This document shows, piece after piece, positions 23,106 through 34,753 of a DNA stretch of 64,000 bases. The translations under genes and the position numbers were made by a program. Each line of letters opens with the position of its first letter. Within the stretch, counting starts at the first letter, position 1. Under the pieces are notes generated by a model. The model saw only the letters and a list, made by a program, of their open reading frames with translations. It did not search any database and had not been told where the DNA came from. Origin of the DNA: DATIUV01 sp049322755 (GTDB taxonomy: Bacteria; Pseudomonadota; Gammaproteobacteria; Burkholderiales; UBA6910); NCBI GenBank assembly GCA_049322755.1, contig JBMOQX010000043.1, positions 1-64,000 on the forward strand, read 5' to 3'.

Positions 23106-24053
23106 CTACTTCGTCGATTGCTTCATCAGGTCGATCTGGTTCTGCACGAACTTGACCGCGGCGTCGCCGCTCATGAAGAAGCCGGTCTCGGACCATTGGT
23201 TCTCGATGTAGGCGGCGAACTCGGGCGACTTGGCCGCCTTGGCGAGTTCGTCGGCCAGCTTCTTGATCCTGGCCGGATCGGTGTCGGTGCGGATGCCGAT
23301 CATGCGGATCTGGTCGAGCTGAATGTCGAGGCCGAGGTCCTTGGAGGCCGGAATGCCGGGGAACTGCGGCATGCTCTTGTCGCCGAAGAAGATCAGCGGG
23401 CGCATCTGCTTGCCCTCGATGAAGCTGCGCAGGTCGCCGGCCTGCTCGTAAAGGACTTCCGCGTGCCCGCCCAGCAGCGACGAGTAGCGCTCGCCGGGCT
23501 TGGCGTAGGGCACCGCGGTCATCTTGATGCCCTTCGCGGCGAGGTAATTGAGGACGATGTCGTCGGGACTGCCAAAACCGTTGAAGGCGACCTTGACCGT
23601 GCCCGGTTTCGCCCGGGCCTCGGCCTCCAGATCGGCCCAGGTCTTGAAGCGGCTGGCTTCCGTGACGAACAGGCCCGACGGCTGGCGCATGAGGATGGCC
23701 AGGGGAATGATTTCCTTCGTGGTCCACTTGGGCATCGGATGCGCCGCGAGCCCCACCACCTCGCCGGTCATCACCACCAGCTGGTAGCCGTCTGCCGGCG
23801 AGGCCATCACCTTGCTGAGTCCCACCGCGCCGGTGCCGCCCGGCACGTTGATGACCGGCAGCGCGACGCCGAGTTTGGGTTCCAGCAGCTTGGCGAGCAT
23901 GCGCGCCATCTGATCGGCGCCCCCACCGGGCCCGAAACCGACGACGATCTCGATCGGCCGGGCGGGATACGCCTCGGCCGCAAGTGCGTTGGGGACCGCG
24001 GCAGCGGCGAGCGCCGCTGCGGCCAGCATGCCGATGGTGCTTTTTCGATCCAT
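23106..24053 (-). CDS. Tripartite tricarboxylate transporter (Bug/TctC family) solute-binding protein
   Basis: 315 aa with signal peptide (LAAAALAAAAVPNALAAEAY) and the family start YPARPIEIVVGFGPGGGAD. Later motifs VPGGTGAVGLSKVMASPADG and AAHPMPKW fit periplasmic Bug receptors, which bind carboxylates for TctAB-type symporters. No tctAB genes are adjacent, which is common for orphan Bug proteins in Burkholderiales. It ends just beside the island terminator and lies 100 nt downstream of the LLM monooxygenase on the same strand, so a shared operon is plausible. Confidence 0.92.
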   Translation of the reverse strand: MDRKSTIGMLAAAALAAAAVPNALAAEAYPARPIEIVVGFGPGGGADQMARMLAKLLEPKLGVALPVINVPGGTGAVGLSKVMASPADGYQLVVMTGEVVGLAAHPMPKWTTKEIIPLAILMRQPSGLFVTEASRFKTWADLEAEARAKPGTVKVAFNGFGSPDDIVLNYLAAKGIKMTAVPYAKPGERYSSLLGGHAEVLYEQAGDLRSFIEGKQMRPLIFFGDKSMPQFPGIPASKDLGLDIQLDQIRMIGIRTDTDPARIKKLADELAKAAKSPEFAAYIENQWSETGFFMSGDAAVKFVQNQIDLMKQSTK

Positions 24054-24153
24054 GATCCGTCCTCCTCCTGTCGTTGGGTTGCGAACGCGCGCAGACGCCG
24101 CAAACTGTGACTTGCGACGTCCGCGAGATCCCGCCCTGCGCTGCCGCGGCCGC

Positions 24154-25116
24154 TCAGGCCGCCACAGTCGTCCGCCCCGTGAAGGCGGGCATGACGTCCC
24201 GGGCGAACGCCCGCATGCCCTGCAACGGCGGAATCGGCTGGATGATCAGGTGCTCGATGCCGGCCCGCTCCCACGCGCGCACGCGCTCGATGCAGCGCTC
24301 CGGCGGCCCCCACAGGTTCTCGTTGAGAACATCCTGGGGCGTCGGCGGAACGGCGAAGCGGTGCTTGCGCTCCTCGGCGTAGAGCACGCTCCATTTCCGG
24401 ATGTCGTCGTCCGACAGGCCCACCAGCGACACCGTGGAAGTGGCCATCGGCAGCGGCTTGCCCCCGCGGCGCCGCGTCATGTCGGCGCGGTACTCCGCGA
24501 TCGTCTCCGGGGGCTTCGAGTAGAACAGCCACATGTCGCCGAGTTCGGCGGCCAGGTCGCGGATCGCCGGCGAGTCGCCGGGGACCCAGATCGGGATGTG
24601 CGGTTTCTGCAGCGGCTTGGGCTCCAGGTAGGCCTGCCTGAGCGTGTAGAAGCGGCCCGCGAAGTCCACTTCGTCCCGGGTCCACAGCGCCCTGGCGATC
24701 AGCAGCGCCTCGCGCAGACGGGCGACGCGGTCGTCGTGCTCGTCCCACGGCAGGCCGTAGCTCTCGGATTCATGGCGGAACCACGCCGAGCCCAGCGAGT
24801 AGATCAGGCGCCCGCCGAACATGACGTCGAAGGTGGCGGCCATCTTGGCCATCACCGCGGGATTGCGCAGGGAGTTGTTGAACGTGTGCCCGGCGAAGCG
24901 CACCCGGCTGGTGAGCGCGCCAAGCGCCGAGAGCACGGTCCAGTTCTCCAGCATCGGAGTGCGCTTGGCCATGTGGGCGTTGATGACGTGGTCCGGGAGC
25001 CAGACGCTGTCGAAGCCGAGCGCCTCCGCTTCCAGCGCCATCTGCCGGGCGTAGTCCCAGCCCTGGCCCTGGGCCCCCATCTCGCCCTGGACGGCGAGCC
25101 GAACGCCGAATTTCAT
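24154..25116 (-). CDS. LLM-class flavin-dependent oxidoreductase
   Basis: 320 aa with the luciferase-like TIM-barrel pattern: MKFGVRLAVQGEMGAQ, then EAEALGFDSVWLPDHVINAH, then RVRFAGHTFNNSLRNPAVMAK, then GGRLIYSLGSAWFRHESESY, then PKPLQKPHIPIWVPGDSPA. Members use FMN or F420; the substrate cannot be read from the sequence. A GGAGG site lies before ATG. The gene is divergent from a marR gene, whose probable operator is in between, and leads into the Bug receptor gene; together they suggest regulated uptake and oxidation of an organic compound. Confidence 0.9.
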   Translation of the reverse strand: MKFGVRLAVQGEMGAQGQGWDYARQMALEAEALGFDSVWLPDHVINAHMAKRTPMLENWTVLSALGALTSRVRFAGHTFNNSLRNPAVMAKMAATFDVMFGGRLIYSLGSAWFRHESESYGLPWDEHDDRVARLREALLIARALWTRDEVDFAGRFYTLRQAYLEPKPLQKPHIPIWVPGDSPAIRDLAAELGDMWLFYSKPPETIAEYRADMTRRRGGKPLPMATSTVSLVGLSDDDIRKWSVLYAEERKHRFAVPPTPQDVLNENLWGPPERCIERVRAWERAGIEHLIIQPIPPLQGMRAFARDVMPAFTGRTTVAA

Positions 25117-25176
25117 CTGGATTCCTCCTCTCGGGTTGTCCGCGGCAGAAAATCGTATGCCACAAATTAAATTGGT

Positions 25177-25191
25177 GCAAATATAATTTGC
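25177..25191. promoter_or_regulatory. Palindrome GCAAAT-ATA-ATTTGC, putative MarR operator
   Basis: A perfect 6+3+6 palindrome in an AT-rich patch between the divergent LLM and marR genes (61 bp and 31 bp from the two starts). Size and position fit a MarR dimer site controlling both. Confidence 0.6.
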
Positions 25192-25221
25192 GCAATGTTA
25201 AGATCTTGACACTGCCAGGAC

Positions 25222-25782
25222 ATGACAACTCGCATGCCGACGAAACAGGCCGATGCGGCGTCCCGCCGCCGGGCCGGCGGCAAGCCGGCGGCGCCCCGCG
25301 GCCGGTCCATGAAGCACGACGAGCGCGTGCTGGAGGTCCTGCGCAAGTTCCGCGTGGTGATCCGCGCCTCCCAGCAGCATTCGCGCCGCATCGAGGCCCA
25401 GGTGGGTCTGGCGGCCCCGCAACTCTGGGCCCTGACCGAGGTGGTCAGGCATCCGTCGCTGCGCGTCGCGGACCTGGCCGGGATCATGTCGCTGCACCAG
25501 TCCACCGCCAGCAACCTGCTGGACCAGCTGGAAGGCAAGGGCATGATCTCGCGCGCCCGGGACCCGGACGATCAGCGCATGGTGCGGCTGTACCCGACCC
25601 GGGAAGGCGAGGCGCTGCTGCGCTCCATCACGGGACCGTCCATGGGGCTGCTGCCCGACACCCTGTTCCGCCTGCCCGATTCCCTCCTGCGCAAGCTGGA
25701 CGAGGCCATGTCCGAAGTGGTGGCGGAACTGCGCATCAAGGACGCGGAGGACGCCTTCGAGCCGCTCAACCGGCTGGACTGA
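25222..25782 (+). CDS. MarR-family transcriptional regulator
   Basis: 186 aa. A basic ~30-residue extension precedes the MarR core. The winged helix is visible in LAAPQLWALTEVVRHPSLR, then VADLAGIMSLHQSTASNLLD, and the wing DPDDQRMVRLYPT. It is divergently transcribed from the LLM oxidoreductase with a palindrome between them, so it most likely represses that gene and itself, released by a small aromatic or carboxylate ligand. An ATG at 25234 is a possible alternative start. Confidence 0.92.
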   Translation: MTTRMPTKQADAASRRRAGGKPAAPRGRSMKHDERVLEVLRKFRVVIRASQQHSRRIEAQVGLAAPQLWALTEVVRHPSLRVADLAGIMSLHQSTASNLLDQLEGKGMISRARDPDDQRMVRLYPTREGEALLRSITGPSMGLLPDTLFRLPDSLLRKLDEAMSEVVAELRIKDAEDAFEPLNRLD

Positions 25783-25871
25783 CGGCGACGCCGGCGGGCG
25801 CCGGCCTTGGCGAGCGAACCCGGCGGCAATCGGTGTCCGGCACGGCGCGGTCCTGGCCGCCGGACCGCGCG

Positions 25872-27025
25872 CTACCAGCCGCTGAAACGCGGCCAGAGCG
25901 CGCGCAACGCGCGGCTGCCCTCGACCAACCGGTAGGCGTCGTGCTGCGCGGCGGTGGCGCAGGCATGGTTCGGCAGGATGCGCACCATGGCGCCCACCGG
26001 GAGGTCGGGCAGCCGCGCCCGGCTGCCGGGACGCAACGCCACGATGCCGTGCTCCTGGTTGGCGTCGACCACGATCAGGTCGGGGTAGGGCCGGCCGTCG
26101 CGGTCGCACACCACGCCGTAGCCCTGGTCCAGCGCCTGCTTCGCGGTGCCGCGATCGCGCGACAGCGCCATCCAGCCGGCGTCGATCAGGATCCAGCCCT
26201 TCTCGCGCTGGTGGCCGATGACGCTGGCGAGGACGCTCACCGCGATGTCGTCGAGCCCGCACACGCCGATGCCCGCCATCACCAGGTCGAAGAACATGAA
26301 CACGCCGGCGCGCACTTCGGTGACGCCGTCAAGCCGCCGTGCGAAATGGGCCGTCGGGGTCGAGCCGACGCTCACCACCGGGCACGGCAGCCCGGCGGCG
26401 CGCAGGGTCTGCGCGCAGCTCACCGCGGCCGCGCGCTCCTGCTCGGCGATCTCCGCCAGCGCTTCCGGCGTGCGCCGGTCGTAGGAGGCGCCGGCGTGGG
26501 TCATCACGCCGCGCAGCTCGGCACCGCCGTCGTGCAGCGCGCGGCCGATGGCGAGCAGCAGCTCCTGCTCGCGGGGTTGCACGCCCGAGCGGTGGCCGTC
26601 GGAATCGATCTCGATCAGCACCGGGATGCGCCCGCCCGTGGAGTGCGAGAACTCCGCGACGGTGCGCGCGGCCTCGACGCTGTCGAGGATGATCGCGAGG
26701 TCGGTGCCGGCGGTGCGGATGCGTGCCACGTGGGGCAGCTTGATCGGCGCGAGTCCCACCGCGTAGAGAATGTCGCGCACGCCGTGGCCGGCAAAATACT
26801 CCGCTTCCTTCAGCGTCGAAACCGTGACCGGTCCCTGGGGTGTCGGCATCGCCAGCCTCGCGACGTCGATGCTCTTGGCGGTTTTCAGGTGCGGCCTGAG
26901 GACGACGCCCAGCGCGTCCAGCCGCTCGCGCAGCCGGCGGATGTTGCGCTCCAGCTTGCCGCGGTCGAGGATCAGCGCCGGCGTTTCCAGCTGCTCCAGC
27001 GCCGCGGGGGCGTCGACGACCGCGC

Positions 27026-27029
<4 letters not shown>
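25872..27029 (-). CDS. D-threonine aldolase/D-serine dehydratase-like PLP enzyme (alanine racemase fold)
   Basis: 385 aa from ATG 27029, which overlaps the nadE stop as ATGA. The PLP lysine is in VVLRPHLKTAKS near residue 50. Further fold-III features are PVLIEIDSDGHRSGV and VSVGSTPTAHF. The metal-site motif PNHACATA near residue 355 (His and Cys) matches the DSD1 subfamily, which needs a divalent metal and acts on beta-hydroxy D-amino acids. Substrate not resolvable. Translational coupling to nadE is unusual and probably only co-expression. Confidence 0.88.
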
Positions 27030-29164
<2,135 letters not shown>

Positions 29165-29371
29165 GGCAAGCCGGTTCGGACGGGACTGTGGATCGGCCCA
29201 TTCTACCGGGGGGTGGGCGATCGCGCTGGCGGCCGGGGCGCGCGGCCAACCGGTGGGGGGCCGTGCTGCGCTGTATCCGCGGACTTCGCGGTGTCACAAT
29301 AGGCGCCGCCGCAGCCAATAGCGGCCGCCGCCCTCGCCGGCCGGCGCCATGCGATCAGGGGGGAGGGAACC

Positions 29372-29494
29372 GTGAAGCTGATCACCGCTGTCGTCGAGGC
29401 GATCCGGACCGGTGCCCGCACCGGCAGGATCTTCGTGTCCCGCCTGGAGCCGGCGCTGCGCATCCGAACCGGGGAAAACCGGAAAGGAGGCGCT
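29372..29494 (+). pseudogene. glnK: glnK (PII protein) remnant with internal deletion
   Basis: The frame starts MKLITA, the normal PII N-terminus, then jumps straight to VVEAIRTGARTG and RIFVSRLEPALRIRTGE, the C-terminal PII segment. About 75 central residues, including the uridylylated T-loop, are missing, and a few more (the KIGDGK region) are lost before RIFV. The usual stop is also lost; the frame reads into amtB. It cannot make a working PII. glnK-amtB order is conserved, so this is a decayed regulatory pair or an assembly artefact. Confidence 0.75.
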
Positions 29495-30071
29495 ATGAGC
29501 ACCGTCTGCGTGCGCGCAAGGGCCCCAAGGAACCGCGTCTGCCGCACGACGGCGATAGCGGCGATGCTCCTTCCGGGGCTCGCGGCGGCGGCCGACGGCG
29601 GCGCCCTCGACACCGGCAACACGGCATGGATGCTGGTCGCCTCCGCCCTGGTCCTGTTCATGAACATTCCCGGCCTCGGGCTACGTGGGCCCGATGGGCG
29701 CGATCGTCATCGGCGGCGTGGCGGGCGTGGTGTGCTTCCTCGCCACCAACCACATGAAGCGCAAGCTGCACATCGACGATTCGCTCGACGTCTTTCCGGT
29801 GCACGGCGTCGGCGGCATCGTCGGCACGCTCTCGATCGGGGTGTTCGCGGCCCAGGGCCTGGGCGGGGCGGGCTTCGCCGAAGGCTTCACCATGAGCCGG
29901 CAGCTCGGCGTGCAACTGGTCGGGGTGCTGGCGGCCGCGTCCTGGTCCGGAATCGTGACCTTCGTGCTGCTCAAGATCGTCGATTCGATCACCGGCCTGC
30001 GGGTGAGCGCCGAGCAGGAAACCGAGGGCCTGGACACGGCGCTGCACAACGAGTCCGGGTACAGCCTGTAG
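29495..30071 (+). pseudogene. amtB: amtB (ammonium transporter) remnant with large internal deletion
   Basis: From ATG 29495 (site AAAGGAGG) the frame encodes a signal peptide and the first membrane segment (DTGNTAWMLVASALVLFM, then NIPGLGL), then shifts frame near 29675-29685 into the C-terminal part (SGYVGPMGAIVIGGVAGVV, HVDD-like KLHIDDSLDVFPVHGVGG, end ESGYSL). Roughly 220-250 residues, including the ammonium-conducting pore, are absent. Both ends are well preserved, so the loss looks recent or artefactual. Same lesion type as the neighbouring glnK relic. Confidence 0.8.
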
Positions 30072-30318
30072 GCGTCGCATTTTCGAGGGCGCGCCGGGAG
30101 GACGGCGGGGTTGGCGTTCGTCGTCGACCTCGCCGGGTGGCCGCCGTGCGCGGATCGGCGTTCCGGTGGTCGTCGGAGCAGCTTCCTTTTCCTGGAGTTT
30201 TCTTTTTTCTAACCTGAGCTTAGCCACTGGCGCCTGTTGTCAACGTGGAACCGGCCGGGCATAGGCACTAAAATGCCTCGCTTTTCCAACCGCCCGCTTT
30301 TTCTCTGCGTTCCCGTCC
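30072..30318. other. Intergenic region upstream of parE
   Basis: 247 nt with no gene. It contains a pyrimidine-rich run near 30183-30212 and AT-rich segments near 30269-30274 that may belong to the parE promoter, but no convincing -35/-10 pair with normal spacing was found. Confidence 0.4.
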
Positions 30319-32307
30319 ATGGCCAAAGACGCCAGCTACAGCGCGAAGGACATCGAGATCCTGGAGGACCTCTCGCCGATCCTGCACCGGCCGGGGATGT
30401 ACACCGACCCGGCCAATCCGAACCACGCGCTGATCGAGATCATCGACAATGCCGCCGACGAGGGCCTCGCCGGCTACGCGAAGCGCGTAGCCGTGACGCT
30501 GCACGAGGATGGCTCGGCCACCGTCGAGGACGACGGCCGCGGCATTCCGGTGGACGTCCATCCCAAGAAAAAGCAACCGGCGGTGCAGGTGATCTTCACC
30601 ACGCTGCATTCCGGCGGCAAGTTCCGCAAGACCGACAAGGACGCCGCCTACCGCATCGCCGGCGGCCTGCACGGCGTCGGCGTGTGCGTGCCCAACGCGC
30701 TTTCGACCCGGCTCGAGGTCGAGATCAAGCGCGACGGCGGTGTGTACCGCATCGTCTTCGCCGACAACGGCCAGGTGAAGGAGCCGCTCGGGAAGCTGGC
30801 GGCGGCGGGCCCGCGCGACACCGGCACCAAGGTGCGTTTCTGGCCCGACCCGAAGTATTTCGATTCGCCGAAGATCGCCGCCGCCGAGATCGCCGCGCTG
30901 CTGCGCGCCAAGGCGATGCTGCTGCCGGGCGTGCGCTTCACCCTGGGGGTGGAGAAGAAGGGCCGGATCGAGACCAGCGAGTGGCACTTTCCGGAAGGCA
31001 TCCGCGGCTATTTCTCCGAGGCGATCAACGGCCTCGACCCGGTGGCGGCGCCGTTCTTCGGCGAGCGCTACGTCACCGCCCAGTCGGAGTCCGACAGCTT
31101 CGCCGAGGGCGAGGGCGCGCTGTGGGCGATCGCCTGGACGCCGGAAGGCGAGCAGGTGGCCGAGTCCTACGTCAACATGATCCCGACGCGCCACGGCGGC
31201 ACCCACGTCTCGGGGCTGCGCGAGGGCGTGTACCAGGCGGTGAAGAATTTCATCGACCACCACGCCATGGGTCAGCGCGGCCTGAAGGTGGTGCCGGAGG
31301 ACGTGTGGTCGCGCGCCTCCTACGTGCTGGCGGTGAAGATGCTGGATCCGCAGTTCAAGGGTCAGGTGAAGAACGAGCTGCTCTCGCGCGACGGCGTCAA
31401 GCTGGTGGCGCAGATGGTGCGAGATCCCTTCGAGCTGTGGCTCAACCAGAACGTCGAGGCGGGCAAGCGCATCGCCGAGCTGGCGCTGCGCCAAGCCAAC
31501 GCCCGCACCCGCGCGGCGCAGAAAGTGGAACGGCGCAAGACCTCCGGCGTGGCGGTGCTGCCGGGCAAGCTCACCGACTGCGCCTCCGACGACCCGGAGC
31601 GCAACGAGCTGTTCATCGTCGAGGGCGACTCCGCCGGCGGCTCGGCCAAGCAGGCGCGCGACAAGGAGTTCCAGGCGGTGCTGCCGCTCAAGGGCAAGCC
31701 CAAGAACACCTGGCAGGACAATCCCGACACGCTCTACTCCAACAAGGAAGTGGAGGCCATCGCGCTGGCCATCGGCGTCGATCACCACAGGCCCGGCGAT
31801 GACGCCGATCTCTCCGGGCTGCGTTATCACCGCATCATCGTGCTGGCCGACGCCGACGTGGACGGCGCCCACATCCAGGTGCTGCTGCTGACGCTGTTCT
31901 TCCGCCACTTCCCGAGGCTGATCGAGCGCGGCCACGTTTACGTCGCCCAGCCGCCGCTGTACCGCATCGACGTGCCCGCCCACGGCAGGAACAAGCCGGC
32001 GCGCAAGCTCTACGCGCTGGACGAGGACGAGCTCGCTTCCCTGCAGGACAAGCTGGTGGACGAGGGCGTGAAGCCCGGCGCCTGGAGCGTGAGCCGCTTC
32101 AAGGGCCTGGGCGAGATGAGCCCGGAGCAGCTGTGGGAGACGACCCTCAACCCGGACACGCGCCGCGTCCTGCCGGTGAGCGTGGCCGACGCCGAGCGCG
32201 ACGCCTCGCTGGAGACGTTCAACATGATGATGGCGCGGGAGAACGCGTCGCAGCGGCGGGAATGGATGGAAGCGTTCGGCAATCTCGTCGAAGCCGATAT
32301 CTCCTGA
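30319..32307 (+). CDS. parE: DNA topoisomerase IV subunit B
   Basis: 662 aa. GHKL ATPase motifs: EIIDNAADEGLAGYA, EDDGRGIPVDVH and GGLHGVGVCVPNALS. The TOPRIM region has ELFIVEGDSAGGSAKQARD and IIVLADADVDGAHIQ, and the conserved FKGLGEMSPEQLWETT is near the end. The length (~660 aa, without the GyrB insert) and the adjacency to parC support ParE rather than GyrB. It supplies ATP hydrolysis for decatenation of daughter chromosomes. parC follows after 19 nt. Confidence 0.95.
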   Translation: MAKDASYSAKDIEILEDLSPILHRPGMYTDPANPNHALIEIIDNAADEGLAGYAKRVAVTLHEDGSATVEDDGRGIPVDVHPKKKQPAVQVIFTTLHSGGKFRKTDKDAAYRIAGGLHGVGVCVPNALSTRLEVEIKRDGGVYRIVFADNGQVKEPLGKLAAAGPRDTGTKVRFWPDPKYFDSPKIAAAEIAALLRAKAMLLPGVRFTLGVEKKGRIETSEWHFPEGIRGYFSEAINGLDPVAAPFFGERYVTAQSESDSFAEGEGALWAIAWTPEGEQVAESYVNMIPTRHGGTHVSGLREGVYQAVKNFIDHHAMGQRGLKVVPEDVWSRASYVLAVKMLDPQFKGQVKNELLSRDGVKLVAQMVRDPFELWLNQNVEAGKRIAELALRQANARTRAAQKVERRKTSGVAVLPGKLTDCASDDPERNELFIVEGDSAGGSAKQARDKEFQAVLPLKGKPKNTWQDNPDTLYSNKEVEAIALAIGVDHHRPGDDADLSGLRYHRIIVLADADVDGAHIQVLLLTLFFRHFPRLIERGHVYVAQPPLYRIDVPAHGRNKPARKLYALDEDELASLQDKLVDEGVKPGAWSVSRFKGLGEMSPEQLWETTLNPDTRRVLPVSVADAERDASLETFNMMMARENASQRREWMEAFGNLVEADIS

Positions 32308-32326
32308 ATCGAGCCCACCCGGAACC

Positions 32327-34753
32327 ATGTCCGATCAGAAGAAGCTGTTTGACACCGGCGACACCGTCGCCGTGGCCGAGCGCGAGCCGGCGGGCGCGCC
32401 GAAGCCCGCCGCCGCCGGCGGCCGCGAGCTGCCGCCGCATTTCGCGCCGCTTGCGGGCGACCTCGGCGACGTGCTGCCCCTCGCCCGCTACGCCGCCACC
32501 CAGTACCTGCAGTACGCGGTGTCCACGGTCAAGGACCGCGCGCTGCCGCGGGTCGGCGACGGCCAGAAACCGGTGCAGGCGCGCATCCTCTACTCGCTTT
32601 GGGAAATGGGCGGCCGCTCCGGCACGCCGCGCAAGAAATCGGCGCGCGTGGTGGGCGACGTGCTGGGCAAGTTCCATCCCCACGGCGACGCGTCGGTCTA
32701 CGACGCGCTGGTGCGCCAGGCCCAGGACTGGACGCTGCGCTACCCGCTGGTGGATGGCGAGGGCAACTTCGGCTCCCGCGACGGCGACGACCCGGCGGCG
32801 ATGCGCTACACCGAGTCGCGCCTCACCAAGTTCGCCGACGTGCTGCTGGCCGAGCTGGACCAGGGGACGGTGGATTTCGCGCCCAATTACGACGGCTCGC
32901 TCACCGAGCCCCGGGTGCTGCCGGCGCGGCTCCCGGTGGTGTTGCTGAACGGCGCCTCCGGCATCGCGGTGGGCATGGCGACCGAGATCCCGCCCCACAA
33001 CCTCACCGAAGTGGCGCGGGCGACGGTGGCGCTGATCCGCAATCCCAAGCTCGATCTCGCCGGACTGATGGAGCACCTGCCGGGGCCGGATTTCCCCGGC
33101 GGCGCCCAGATCATCACGCCGCGCGAGGAGATCGCCCAGGCCTACGCGACCGGCCGCGGCTCGGTACGCGTGCGCGCGTGCTGGACCATCGAGCGCTTGG
33201 CGCGCGGCCAGTGGCAGCTGGTGGTCACCGAGCTGCCGCCCGGCGCCTCCGCGCGCAAGGTGCTGGAGGAGATCGAGGCGCTCACCAACCCGCAGCCCAA
33301 GACGGGCAGGAAATCGCTCTCCCCGGAGCAGGTGCGCGAGAAGCAGCTGATGCTCTCGATGCTGGACCGCGCCCGCGACGAATCCGACCGCGCGCACCCG
33401 GTGCGGCTGGTGTTCGAGCCCAAGACGTCGCGCATCGACGAGAACGAGTTCATCAGGCTGCTGCTGGCCAAGACCAGCCTGGAGACCAACGCGGCGATGA
33501 ACCTCACCATGGTGGGGCTCGACGGCCGGCCCACCATCAAGCCGCTGCGCGACGCGCTGGCGGAGTGGATCGAGTTCCGCTTTGCCACGGTGACGCGGCG
33601 CACGCAGCACCGCCTGGACAAGGTGCTGGACCGCATCCACGTGCTGGAAGGCCGGCTCATCGTCCTGCTCAACGTCGACAAGGTGGTCAGGATCATCCGC
33701 CATGCCGACGAGCCCGGGGCCGAGCTGATGGCCGCGTTCAAGCTCTCCGAGCGCCAGGCCGAGGACATCCTGGAGATGCGCCTGCGCCAGCTGGCGAAAC
33801 TGGAGCACATCAAGGTGGAGCAGGAGCTGGATGGACTGCGCAAGGAGCAGAAGGACCTGGCGAAGGTGCTCGCCTCGCGCAAGGCGCTGGAGAACCTGGT
33901 GGTGAAGGAGATCGACGCCGACGCCAGGGCCTTCGGCGACGCCCGCCGCACCGTCATCGAAGCCTCCGAGAAAGCGGTGCTGGAGACGCCGGTGATCGAC
34001 GAGCCGGTGACGGTGATCTTCTCGAAGAACGGCTGGGTGCGCGCGCGCCAGGGCTGGGGCGTGGACGCCGCGACGCTCACCTTCAAGGAAGGCGACACGC
34101 TGGCGGCGCTGATCGAGTGCCGCACCGTGGACCCGGTGGCGTTCCTGGACTCCAGGGGCCGCGCCTACTCGGTGACCGCGGCCGAGTTGCCCACCGGGCG
34201 CGGCGACGGCGTGCCGGCCTCGTCGCTGGTGGACGTGCAGGAAGGCGCGCGCATCCTGCACTGCGTCGCCGGCAAGCCGGACACGAAGCTGCTGGCGGCC
34301 TCCAGCGGCGGCTACGGCTTCATCGCCACGCTGGGCGATCTGGTGTCCAACCGCCGCGCCGGCCGCGAGTTCATGACGCTGGATGAGGGCGAGGAGCCGC
34401 TGCGGCCGTTCCCGTTCGCCGATGCCCAGGGCAACTACGTGGCGGCGGCGTCGGAGCACGGCCGGCTGCTGCTGTTCTCGATCGAGGAGATGCGGCAGCT
34501 GGCGCGCGGGCGCGGCGTCATCATCATGGGGCTGGAGCCGGGCGAGCGGCTCGCCGCCGCCGCGGTATCCAACCGGAAGGAGCTGAGCGTCAAGGGGACC
34601 GGCCGCGGGGGCAAGGAAAAGAGCGTGACGTTGAAGGGCGACAAGCTTGTCCACCACGCCGGCCACCGCGCCCGCATGGGGCGGATGCTGGCCGACAGGC
34701 TCAAGCCTGCGGCGTTGGAAGTGGCGCGGCCGCCGGCGGCGCCGGGAGACTGA
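32327..34753 (+). CDS. parC: DNA topoisomerase IV subunit A
   Basis: 808 aa. The breakage-reunion domain shows ALPRVGDGQKPVQARILY, KFHPHGDASVYDALVRQAQD, and the catalytic tyrosine in AAMRYTESRL (near residue 160). The C-terminal beta-pinwheel is degenerate as usual for ParC. At the quinolone-determining position corresponding to E. coli Ser80 this protein has Ala, and Asp where E. coli has Glu84. Operon with parE. Its TGA abuts the TCA of the convergent next gene (TGATCA at 34751-34756). Confidence 0.95.
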   Translation: MSDQKKLFDTGDTVAVAEREPAGAPKPAAAGGRELPPHFAPLAGDLGDVLPLARYAATQYLQYAVSTVKDRALPRVGDGQKPVQARILYSLWEMGGRSGTPRKKSARVVGDVLGKFHPHGDASVYDALVRQAQDWTLRYPLVDGEGNFGSRDGDDPAAMRYTESRLTKFADVLLAELDQGTVDFAPNYDGSLTEPRVLPARLPVVLLNGASGIAVGMATEIPPHNLTEVARATVALIRNPKLDLAGLMEHLPGPDFPGGAQIITPREEIAQAYATGRGSVRVRACWTIERLARGQWQLVVTELPPGASARKVLEEIEALTNPQPKTGRKSLSPEQVREKQLMLSMLDRARDESDRAHPVRLVFEPKTSRIDENEFIRLLLAKTSLETNAAMNLTMVGLDGRPTIKPLRDALAEWIEFRFATVTRRTQHRLDKVLDRIHVLEGRLIVLLNVDKVVRIIRHADEPGAELMAAFKLSERQAEDILEMRLRQLAKLEHIKVEQELDGLRKEQKDLAKVLASRKALENLVVKEIDADARAFGDARRTVIEASEKAVLETPVIDEPVTVIFSKNGWVRARQGWGVDAATLTFKEGDTLAALIECRTVDPVAFLDSRGRAYSVTAAELPTGRGDGVPASSLVDVQEGARILHCVAGKPDTKLLAASSGGYGFIATLGDLVSNRRAGREFMTLDEGEEPLRPFPFADAQGNYVAAASEHGRLLLFSIEEMRQLARGRGVIIMGLEPGERLAAAAVSNRKELSVKGTGRGGKEKSVTLKGDKLVHHAGHRARMGRMLADRLKPAALEVARPPAAPGD

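Noticed and set aside
32219..34666. 815-aa minus-strand open frame opposite parC
   Set aside because: Exact antisense of parC; no motif, and such frames are typical of high-GC coding DNA.
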